Notes under the pieces: generated by a model | What the model was told of the DNA's origin: nothing | Database searches by the model: none | Seen by the model: the letters and a program-made list of their open reading frames with translations, nothing else | Source of the DNA: Magicicada septendecula | Taxonomy: Eukaryota; Arthropoda; Insecta; Hemiptera; Cicadidae | DNA length: 64,000 nt | Direction of reading: 5' to 3' | Assembly (NCBI GenBank): GCA_034769895.1 | Contig: CM068373.1 | Location: 19,387,967 to 19,451,966 of the forward strand | Part shown: piece by piece, positions 55,291 through 64,000 of the stretch | How positions within the stretch are numbered: position 1 is the first letter of the stretch | Layout: the number at the start of each line of letters is the position of its first letter | Made by a program: the position numbers and the translations under genes

Positions 55291-56639
55291 TTTGTTTTCA
55301 TATCATCACATTTTTTATTACTTTGTCTTTGTTTATTCAACTCCGTTTGGTTAATGTTATAAGTTAATTCTTTTGTATCTTGTTTTATAAGTCATTTCTT
55401 CTTTTTGTTTTTCTAAATAAATATGTGGTGTTTTCTCTCCATTAGTCTTTATTGGTATGAGTTTATCCGCTCCTCATTTTCCAAGTCAGACCCTAAACCC
55501 AGTACAGTGACTTCTGTTGAGACCGCGATTGATCCCAACCGCAGTCATTCTTAGTTTTCCATCTGATCAGTCACTATAGCTCACTCTTAACTGTTTTCTT
55601 TCTCCCGATTGACTTCTACTAGACTTGATGATGGTGACTGGCCTCTGTTGTGGTGATTTCCTTCATTATTTCTATAATGACCTTCTATTATCACTGTTTC
55701 TTCTGCACCTACTACGTCTATTATTATTGCTCACCTTTTCGTCTCACATCGCGTCTTATATAATTAGCATAATAGATTCTGTGTTATTATTTGGATGTTC
55801 TACATTACTTTACCTACTGGTATTTCTGTCACCTTTCCTTTCTGTTAGTCGTGAGCTATTTTTAGTCTGTCCTTCAGTGACTGTTATTTCTTGTGTTTTG
55901 ATAGGCTACTTTGTGGCGCAATCTGGCTACTTTCTTTCCTTACTTCATTTACTAGTTTGTTATGACTAAATAGGAGTTTTCTCTCGTAGCCTGCTAGTAA
56001 ACCGGTTATTAATCTGCTAGTAGACGCATATCGTATGCGTTTGTCTTGCAAATTGTGTAGAACTAACTACGTGTGGGAAGTGTTGGTTAATCAGGTACTT
56101 TTCGTCTATAAGTGGTTCTAAAGACTTAGCTTTACAAACAAACGACGAAAAGTATGCTGTTGGTGAGTATCCTCCGTTAGGCTTATACCTACCACATTCA
56201 ATGTTTTCTCTGACTGTAGATTATGTGGATTTAGACTTGTATTTGTTCTTGTAACACTCTATAAATTCTTTAAAACTAGATATCTTGTCTCTCATAGGAT
56301 TCCACAAACAGTCACGTATGTCCCGAAAACTTTGGTCTGGAATGATCTTCACCTTTTTCCGAAGATTTTCCTTTCTTCCTCTTAAATACTCGCTCAGACA
56401 ATTTAAGAATTCCATCGGGTTGCGCATATACCCTTTTAGATGAGGGTATATACTCTACAGGTCTAGGCCTCTAATTCTGTTTCACTGACTATTGTTCATT
56501 GACTTTTGAAATTAACTCCTCAATTTTATTTTCTATGTCAATTTTGTGGTGTACAACTTCAGTTTCTATGGCCAATATCTTCTCTTCTAGGTTAGCAGCA
56601 TACAGGCTGGTTGGCAGCAGCTCGTCATTCTTCACGCTT

Positions 56640-57110
56640 CTCTACTTTTCAACTCACAATATGATGTGCAGTTCATAGCGACCATAAGCTGTTTCATGTA
56701 GTCTAAACGGGGTCGTCCTCTGTAATTCTTCCCCTCAATTGTTCCTTCTATTATTCTCTTAACCAAGCCATTGGGTCGTAGTATATGCTCTATAAACTTA
56801 GCTCTTTAGCCTTTTAAATTTCGTAGAAAGCTCTTCTCCTACTGAGCTCTTCTAAAGACTTCCTCATTCGTTATCTTCTCCCTCCAGCTTATCTTGAATA
56901 TTCTTCTGTAGCACCAGGTCTCAAATGGATGGAGTCTTTTCTTGTCACTTTCTCCAGTAGTCCGAGAATCACTTCCGTATAGGGCAACACTCGACACGTG
57001 TCTTTACTAGATTCTTCCTTACTTTTAGGCTGATAGTGGTTGAAGTGTGTAGCTGATATCTCTCTAAAAGTACTGAAGGGTATAGAAAATGCCACTATGA
57101 TCCTAGACCC
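56640..57110 (-). pseudogene. LINE fragment (family W), RT C-terminus
   Basis: Minus strand, with slips: SRKDSIHLRPGATEEYSR, RMRKSLEELSRRRAFYEI, ELRGRITEDDP and SLWSL-TAHH. It matches the W.YRRI.KISW..R.TNEEV and EGTIEGK..RGRPR layout of an insect LINE end. Confidence 0.55.
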
Positions 57111-57119
57111 GATGAAGAA

Positions 57120-57370
57120 AAAATCCTGATGTTCACTTCCCCGTGGTAGAGGGGGGGCAACGTTTGTATATCAAGCGGCTAACGAACACAGGGACCGAAT
57201 ATCACCCGGGATAAGGTGATACCCTCTATCAAGTGCCAATGAAGGGCAGATGAGCGGATAGAGGACAGAGCACCCTATTGTCCTATGGGTGAGAAATCAC
57301 TTCTAAACGCGGAGGAACTTGTATACGTCAACGGCATAGAGTGCAGAAACCACTGCATTAAAGATCTGTT
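57120..57370 (+). repeat. Interspersed repeat related to the SINE-like copy at 34.3 kb
   Basis: AGAGCACCCTATTGTCCTAT, GTCAACGGCATAGAG and AACCACTGCATTAAAGATC correspond to GGGCACGCCATTGTCCTGGG, GTCAACGACATTACG and AACCACTACATTAAAAATC at 34350-34455. Confidence 0.5.
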
Positions 57371-58470
57371 TAAGACATCCCTATTATCATCATTGCCAAT
57401 ATATTGTTGGTATTTTCGTTTGTGTACTCACCTAATTTTCTATCAACATGTTCTATAACATCGTTGCTGGTTTCTGTAATCTTATGTTCTCAGCAATGGT
57501 AATTACTTTCTAAATTATCCATTCTGCAGACCTGACAGCTTATCTTTCAGTCTGTCTGCATCTCTTGTTGTTTTATTCGTGGTAAGTTTGTAGCATCTGT
57601 GCGAGCTCCTCCCTTTGATTAGTAGTATGAGTTATCTCTTCTTTATGTTTCTTTAATTCGTTATCTAATTGGCTCTCTGTCGTATGGCTCAATTGGGCCA
57701 TTTTCTCTACTGTGTCTTATCTCCTCTCTGATATGTATCATTTTCACCCTATACTCCTATTTTTTACTATCAATTTCATGGAATAATTCTTCTTTCAATT
57801 CCTCTTTGCTATGTTTTATTTTCTCTTCATTGTTTCATCATCTCTATCAATAGTGGATAATCAGTGGCATCTTCTCTAACTGATTTTTCCTCTTTGTCCT
57901 CTATTTCTTCCTCTGACACACTAATACTTTTGAGTTCATTCCGTTTCTCAGGTGTATGTTTATTACAATGTTTATATCAAACTATCTTATAATTAAAAAA
58001 AAAAATATTAAATAGTATTTTATTATTACAATGATAGATTAAAAAATTCTAGTTTGTAAATTTAATTACGTTTATATTATTTATCAATAAAACAATGAAA
58101 ATTAACGTAAATTAATTAATTAATTTAAAATAATATATTATAAATTACATCTATTTTTTTAAATTTGAAATAAAAAACTTAATTCCTGCCTTGAACGTTG
58201 GATGCCAAAATTATGTCTAACACGTTGAGCGCCAATACTTTTACGCTTTATATGATCGTTAACGTTAGGCGCCAATATTTTTGTGTGCTACTTTTGGTAC
58301 TACTTGAGCTTGAAATCAAACAAAATGCTCAATTAATAATTAGTTTCTTATTTCAAAGCATGCATATTGTAGATTTTTAAACTCTGGGCATGTAGTTAAG
58401 ACATGCTCTGGCCATAAAATACAAAAGACAATTTACAAAGAATTAGTACAATTGAATAAATTTTTATATT

Positions 58471-58814
58471 TTTTAAATTACTATAACAAATCATTAAATT
58501 TTAAGTTGATTCAAAATTAATGTTACAAGTAGCCAGGCAGAGCCGTCATTTTAATTTCACAAAAAAGTACGCTAAACCAATTCGTTCCAAGTTCTTTCCA
58601 ATTCGTTCTAACTAAAGTTTAATCTTGAATGTTTATTTTATGCGGTTCAGTTTAGTGTGAAATTAAGTAAATCGTATTTGGAAATTGACAAAGCGAAGGT
58701 TGAACGAAAGGAAACTTGCTTAGTTCTGTGAAAGAGCATTGAGTTTTTTTTAAATCTACTTTCTCGTGGCCTACAATTTGTATTGCTTAAAATTATAAAT
58801 TTTTTGATGTTATT
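58471..58814. other. No feature recognised
   Basis: AT-rich sequence between the Gypsy-like fossil and a LINE tail. Confidence 0.4.
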
Positions 58815-59090
58815 ATAAATGGAAAAAATTAGGAGAACTGCGCGGGAAATAGTGCAAGGAAGAAGAGATTAGCGAGGCCTTGTTCATGGTGTCATGAAAA
58901 GTTTACCACGACTGAACGACTGAAAAAGAAGAAGAAGAAGAAGAAGAAGAAGAAGAAGAAGAAGAAGAAGAAGAAGAAGAAGAAGAAGAAGAAGAGATGA
59001 TGATGAAGAAGAAGAAGAAGAAGAAGAAGAAGAAGAAGAAGAAGAAGAAGAAGAAGAAGAAGAAGAAGAAGAAGAAGAAGAAGAAGAACA
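58815..59090 (+). mobile_element. LINE 3' end with (GAA)n tail
   Basis: GCGAGGCCTTGTTCATGGTG...CGACTGAACGACTGAAAAAG then about 55 GAA units (with one GATGAT interruption at 58995). Only the 3' end is present. Confidence 0.6.
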
Positions 59091-59565
59091 GGTGCACGGA
59101 AGAAGGAGGAAGAAGATTTATATACATAGCGCACGTGTTCTAGAATCTTTCCATCCTTAGTTAATTGTTGACGCCCAATGCGTATTTCAAGTGTGCTCTT
59201 GAAGAATCTGGAACATACTTGTACGCGGCCTTGACTGAGCTAACACCTGTACTATTAGCAGGGGGGGAGTGGAAGGACGCTCTCGCTGTTCTAGACGGTT
59301 CGATACGGTTTTCGTTACAATATGCTTATGAAAAATGTATAGGCCTATATGCATGTGATTCTATTCAATCCAAGTCTTTTACGTAATTCCCTCGTTGAAC
59401 TATGCGTTATTTGATTGTTATATCAAACGGTCGTGCGTGCGTATAGAAGCAATATTGTATCAATTCTCGTAAGCTACACATGCGTTAAGAGACTAGAAAG
59501 TATTCGTTCAACTAATCTCTGACAATCCGAGACCGTTACAGCTCACTTTCAGCTTTTGGTTTCAG
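59091..59565. other. 3' end of beat intron 1
   Basis: No element recognised. Holds the pyrimidine-rich acceptor for the exon at 59566. Confidence 0.5.
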
Positions 59566-59771
59566 ATGTACACGGGCTCAGACTAACGGAAGTGATTATT
59601 CCGAGTAACGCCAACCTTGGAAGCACAGTTACCATGGGCTGTAAGTTTGATCTGGGCGGCGCCAAGTTGTATTCTGTAAAGTGGTACAAAAACGAGTATG
59701 AATTTTTTCGATTCATGCCGGACAACAGACCTCAGACTCAAGTTTTCACTCTAGATGGAGTCACATTAGAC
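59566..59771 (+). CDS. beat: beat-family gene, exon with first half of Ig domain 1
   Basis: The exon is bounded by a pyrimidine-rich acceptor ending in TTTCAG at 59565 and a GTGAGT donor at 59772. It encodes about 68 residues starting VHGLRLTEVIIP. Family hallmarks are the first Ig cysteine (TMGCKFDL), LYSVKWYKNEYEFFRF with the core tryptophan, and a run ending FTLDGVTLD. This matches the Beat family layout, in which the first Ig domain is split between two exons. Start phase is 1 and end phase 0. The reading frame is clean, so this looks like a live host gene and not a relic. Which of the several beat paralogues it is cannot be told from this fragment. Confidence 0.85.
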
Positions 59772-59898
59772 GTGAGTATACAGTGATGTTAATTTATTAA
59801 ATTTTTGTGTGTGTTTTAACACAAAATTTTGAGTAACCAATGCACTGTAGCAAAAACAATCGTGTACACACAATTTTGTGTTAGTTTGTGTTGTATAT

Positions 59899-60405
59899 TG
59901 TTACGTCGGTCTAACTGATCGTCGTATGATACAGTGGAAACAAAATACAAGACACCAAGTACGTCACTAATCACCAGCTTTAATTATCACAATTAAACAG
60001 TTTGTAACCAACAAGATAGTCTGTTGCAACAAATCAAATAAAAATTGTTCACACGCAATAGAAATGTCTACTAATATAAAACACAATTGTATTACAATAT
60101 TGTCCCGTACAATTATAAAACACTTAACACTTCGCCACAATATTACGAACCGCATTCCAATAAATCGCGACTCAAACTAAACTGAACGTTGCTGAGTACT
60201 TGTATTTATACTCAGCCGAAAATCCGGAAACATCCATACTACGCATTAACAATAAAGGAAAACACTAGAGCGTAATTCATTGCGGCCTTGACACAGTGCG
60301 CGGGGCTTCTGGCACAGTCTTGTTAACGCGTTGAGAATCACGTACGCAGACACATTACAGCCGGATTCCACTGGACCACGTAGATTGTTCTGTAATGTTG
60401 TAACA
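59899..60405 (-). mobile_element. Solo LTR of the family G Gypsy element in beat intron 2
   Basis: Starts TGTTACGTCGG, ends GTTGTAACA, about 507 bp. It is clearly related to the LTRs at 41989 and 45945 but more diverged. ATAT is duplicated outside (59895-59898, 60406-60409). No internal part remains, as after LTR-LTR recombination. Confidence 0.9.
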
Positions 60406-60779
60406 ATATATTGACTATTATCATACCACATCCTCTTTTGTAACTTTTATCTCGATATATCTTATTCAGTTTCTAGGTTCAAGGTGCATTAAACATTTAA
60501 GTCAAGGTTACACACGGTAAGTCAACAAAAATTTACCCATTTATATTTTTACAGCACTGCACGTGTTTTCCGCATAAGCTGTGAGTGGGACACATTCATT
60601 TGGTAGACATATTATGTCACTCACTTTAGTCTCACAATATGCACTTTGTTCTTAATATTTTCCTTCCTATGACTTCCAGTTGTTTCATCATCATTTTCTT
60701 GTTCAGAGACAGGCACTTTGCTGCTTAAAGTGCTTCAGGACAAATACTGTTGGTTATTTCCTAAGTTTGTCATTTCCTA

Positions 60780-61095
60780 GACAATACGCTTCAGTCACGA
60801 GCTGAAGCAATTGTACGAGAACCACAACCAGGTGAACTTTGTCAGGCTGCAGAGATTTAGATGTGTAGGGCACATAAAAAGGATGAAAAGGAGATGAAGG
60901 CAAAGAGGTCGATAAAAGGGTAATTTATTAGAAGGAAGAATAAAGGAAGACTATTAACAACATATGAAGGATTCGAGTGAGTTTTTGGGTCGTTAATTGG
61001 CAGCCAGCGTCAGACAATACAGATGTTTGGTGGCGGTTGTTGAAGAAGGATACGATCTGGTAGAAGGCTGACATGCTACCAGAAGAAGAATAATT
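60780..61095 (+). pseudogene. LINE C-terminal fragment
   Basis: FRCVGHIKRMKRR, then LGR..LAASVRQYRCLVAVV as remains of a GH.KRM...L.W...A.DR..WR.L end, and an AGAAGAAGAATAATTAAAA tail. Stops and slips are present. Confidence 0.55.
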
Positions 61096-61289
61096 AAAAC
61101 TGTCAAGAATTAACTACCTCGAATCTATATTATCAATAGCAATAGTAAGAACATAAAAATACAATAACATGAGAAAAGCCAAAATTATAAATAATTTATT
61201 TATCATGGTTTAAAAGCACCGAAAAAGGGGACATAAAGAGAATATATGAAAGTGATATTGTTGTACAAGAATCAGTATATATATTATAT

Positions 61290-61681
61290 ATTTTATAATG
61301 ACTTTACCTCAAGATGTTTTCTCCCTATTTTGAACATGTTTCGGAAAGCCTTGTGTTCCCATCTTCAGCGTTCCGAATTTTGAGCCTTGTGAGGTATTTA
61401 TGTGTTGGCTGGTTGTTGCTTTGGTTTCCTGTTGGTCTCTGGTGCTTTAAATTGGTATTATTGTGTGTGATTGTAGTGTATATATTAGTATTTTGTGAAT
61501 TTTCTATGTTGAGTGCTTTGAAAATTGTGTCATGTTTTGTATTGATTTGTATTTGTTCAGGTATTAGTTTGTTTTGTGTTTTATGTTTGAATATTTGTAA
61601 ATTTTCCCAAATGTTCATTATAGTCCCTTTGTATGGTATATGTTGTGGTCCAAAGGGACCATTCCTCGCCTTCAGAAACAA
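61290..61681 (-). mobile_element. PLE family D, 3' end copy
   Basis: A minus-strand frame (61325-61681) encodes a PLE C-terminus: KGTIMNIWENLQIFKHKTQN, IPEQIQINTKHDTIFKAL and ending SETCSK. The hammerhead and the tail ATCTTGAGGTAAAGTCAT follow. The mariner fragment to the right cuts its upstream part. Confidence 0.65.
61325..61378 (-). ncRNA. Hammerhead-like motif, PLE family D
   Basis: CUGAAGA, U, a GGGAA/UUUCC hairpin, GAAA, A-C/G-U with an AU loop, U step. Helix I is weak. Confidence 0.5.
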
Positions 61682-62330
61682 CGGTCAGTGGGGCACACTC
61701 GAGTTTGAACGTGGTTGTACAAGCACTGACAACGATCCCAGAAGTGGACGTCCAAAAAGTGCAACACAAAATGACATTATTGAAAAAATTTTATAGGGTG
61801 TTGGAAAACCGCAGATAGAGGAGTAGATGACGTTGCTGAAATCATAGGCATCTCATATGAGCGTGTCCATCATACTTTAACTCAAGAACTTGGTGTGAAG
61901 AACGTTGTGCAAGATGGCTGCTGCATCTGGAGTTGTTGCATTTTTTGTCGTCTAGTTCGGAGGAGGGGGTCATCTTCAATGCTCGTACGACCACGTTTAA
62001 ACTCAAGTGCCTACTTACAAACTGTTGGTTTTGAAATCGCAGCATCTCCTGACACAAGTACAATTTCATTGTGAATTCTCGTTGGCGCTAAAACGTTTTA
62101 ACAAAGAATCACACCACGATGTTTGATTTTGTCAAAACACGCATGATACGTCAATTTTAAACAGCTTCTAAACAATGAATAAATTGATAGATAGATTTGG
62201 AAATTAACAGGAGTTTACATTAAGTACAAATGTTGCAGCAGATGAAACATTTTAGTTTTACCGCTAAACTACAGATGTCGCTCCGCGAACTTTTCAACTT
62301 ACCCGCTTAATAGGACACCCTTAAAACTTA
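61660..62330. mobile_element. Rearranged mariner fragments in inverted arrangement
   Basis: The + strand (61680-61915) encodes EFERGCTSTDNDPRSGRPKS and then, with stops, a region like ISYERVHHTLTQELGVKN. The minus strand (61915-62330) encodes LYLCQEMLRFQNQQF and the start of the same ERGRTS-type region, with a terminal repeat near CCGCTTAATAGGACACCC. The same transposase region therefore occurs twice in opposite orientations. It lies in beat intron 2. Confidence 0.6.
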
Positions 62331-62406
62331 CATCTTAATTTAACTAATTCTTTAATTTTGCTAGTCTCGTATTAAAGATTAACAAGAAGCATGCAACATG
62401 TTACAG

Positions 62407-62542
62407 GAGTCGGAGTCAGGGATGAACAGTGTTACTCTGAGAGATCTACGACTGAGCAGCAGCGGAACATATAGTTGTGAAGTGTCAACAGAGGCGCCCA
62501 GCTTTGAAACCGTTTTCGACAATCGTAACATGACTGTTGTAG
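62407..62542 (+). CDS. beat: beat-family gene, exon with second half of Ig domain 1
   Basis: After an acceptor ending TTACAG at 62406, the exon reads ESESGMNSVTLRDLRLSSSG, then TYSCEVSTEAPSFETV, and ends NRNMTVV plus one base before a GTGTGT donor at 62543. TYSCEVS carries the second Ig cysteine, and EAPSF is a strong Beat signature. Start phase is 0, fitting the upstream exon, and end phase is 1. The second Ig domain and C-terminus must lie beyond 64000. The acceptor has a poor polypyrimidine tract, so the start could shift by a few codons. Confidence 0.83.
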
Positions 62543-64000
62543 GTGTGTGTGTATTACCTGAATTTTAATATGCTACCTTTATCAATTTTAATATAAATAT
62601 AAAAATGAAGTTAATTAGTTTAAATGAAACTGCACTCTTATCTCATTTTTACTTCCATGTTGCGTAAGAAAATGGAAATACGGTAATCGCGAAAAAATCG
62701 TGTTTGAGATAAAGGCTGATTATAATTGTAATACCCTCAAAACATGAAGATAAGTGTCTGTGTCTCTCTCTGTGTGTAGAATTTTATCTATGGCGAACGA
62801 TATCCGAAAATTCAAACAGAATCAAATAATTTTTTGCATTTGTGCGCGAGTTGTAAAGGACTCAAGGGCTATTGATTTTGGTGAAGATCGGCTAAGGGGA
62901 AGAGAGAATTTACCTGCAACGTTTTACGTTTTAACAAGAGTAAAGTATTTAAAAATTCATTTAAACTTTTTCAAACAATGGTAGTTGTTAAAAACTAAAA
63001 TAATTCTTTTGCCAGGCAAGCAGGTTGTTCGTTTAGGAGAGTGGTAGTTTAACTGAATTGTTTTCTGTTTTAACAAGAGTAAGACACTTAATTTTAATAA
63101 ATAAGTGCCCCCAAAGTGAAGTCATATTGGTGATACTGTAAAATGGTAAATGAGATAATTATAAATGAAGTGAGTAGTTGAAGGGGGAGGGGGATTTTTT
63201 GAAAATTGCTGTGCCGAAATCAACTACGAATATTTAATTTTGAAGGATAAGATACCTTAGAAATTACATATGTTACAATTATTACCCTATAAAAATGTAA
63301 ATATCATTAATGGTGAGGATTGGTTGAGGAGGAGTGATGGTTATCTGCGTAGTTAAATTTGTTTATAAGAATAACGTACCTAATTTTTATAGATAAAGTG
63401 ACTCAAAAATAACATTATATTAAACGACTACGCCATAATAACAAAAATATCTATTAATAGTAAAAATAGTTTGAGGGTGGGTGATATTTTTTTTAGAAAT
63501 TATCGAACCAAAATCAAGTAAATGATTTAAATATAAATCTTAGAACATTGAAGTAATGTAGGGTTCTCCACACCGATGTTTAATTTTGTTATGTGGAATT
63601 CTATAATTATTCTATAACCTTAAGGGACTGAAGGAAATTCAAGGAAATAACCATTAGTTCTATTAATCACTTCAGTCTAATTTTTGTTCAATAAAGTAAT
63701 TATTTATCTTTCAAAATGGAAAAAGAATGAATAATTACTAGTCACTGTTCAACAAAAAAAGTAATTGCCTAATCATTAATGTAACTAAATTACAGTTGCT
63801 GACAGATAATCACGTGAGACGATTAGAACATGTCGCTCTGTACAGTATGGACTCTGCAAGTTGTATACTAATTTGCCCCAAAACACAACTGGCCTGATGT
63901 TTTCCTGTTCTCTCTTACATACCTTTAATGGACTTCAGACTGTTCCATATACGAAACATATAGAAACTCATGTAAAGAAGCTCATGTAAAACACAAAGTT
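62543..64000. other. beat intron 3 (start), dispersed and diverged tandem repeats
   Basis: 62645-62760 is the dispersed repeat also seen at 36120-36245. From about 62880, GTTTTAACAAGAGTAA (62931, 63070) and GAAAT(T/A)GC-GCCGAAATCAA / ATCGAACCAAAATCAA (63205, 63505) suggest diverged units repeated two or three times. No exon recognised up to the right edge. Confidence 0.45.

Larger units (their letters stand above)
54000..58440 (-). mobile_element. Old Gypsy-like LTR retrotransposon fossil with LINE insertions
   Basis: A direct repeat of about 100 bp (CAAAGCATGCATATT...GGGCATGTAG) at 54095-54200 and 58345-58470 is consistent with LTR remains. On the minus strand next to the right one are three GGCGCCYAACGT-like primer-site motifs (58190-58290). 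Coiled-coil gag-like text (54178-54396, 55260-55400, 57400-58000) and a capsid-like piece (MRNPMEFLNCLSEYL, 56221-56427) lie between. It is broken many times and appears old, with two LINE fragments inside. Family assignment is inference. Confidence 0.45.

Noticed and set aside
58892-59134. Leu-, Phe- or Ser-run proteins
   Set aside because: Translation of the GAA tail of a LINE on the opposite strand.

Overview
This is 64 kb of AT-rich animal DNA, almost certainly from an insect. It holds one recognisable host gene, part of a beaten path (beat) family gene on the + strand. The gene is recognised from two consecutive exons of its first immunoglobulin domain (59566-59771 and 62407-62542). A compatible signal-peptide exon lies at 37254-37326, so the first intron would be about 22 kb. 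The gene runs off the right edge. Introns this large and full of repeats suggest a big insect genome (cockroach, termite, stick insect or locust type), but that is inference.

Most of the rest is a graveyard of mobile elements. From left to right: a hAT transposon with ends (1109-4161), a second decayed hAT transposase (6811-7430), a complete-length mariner (9678-10980), a LINE (11790-12530, -), a Helitron Rep fragment (13615-14556), a Ty3/Gypsy fossil (16384-18720, -), a Penelope-like element (PLE) with inverted ends (19394-21583), a DDE transposase relic, LINE pieces near 24.3-25.6 kb, and a Ty3/Gypsy fossil (about 27550-31315, +) carrying a PLE insertion. Inside the proposed beat intron 1 lie a LINE split by a Ty3/Gypsy element with two 525-bp LTRs (41989-46469), further LINEs, and an old Gypsy-like fossil (about 54.0-58.4 kb). 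Intron 2 holds a solo LTR of the same Gypsy family, a LINE end, a PLE end and a rearranged mariner.

The outstanding signal is a recurrent RNA motif at the ends of PLE-derived repeats. At least 26 copies show CUGANGA, one extra base, a hairpin, GAAA, then a very short helix and a U-H cleavage-site pattern. Flanking sequences pair with each other in many copies, as in minimal type I hammerhead ribozymes, which are known from PLEs. Helix II and helix I differ between families yet stay paired, and there are compensatory changes within one family. The copies usually sit in outward-facing inverted pairs (- copy left, + copy right) that form compact fold-back elements. Six such loci have 11-16 bp target-site duplications. 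One locus carries three hammerheads in a 77-bp tandem array. In one family the TGA stop codon of the GIY-YIG reading frame is part of the ribozyme core. No rRNA, tRNA gene or CRISPR array was seen.
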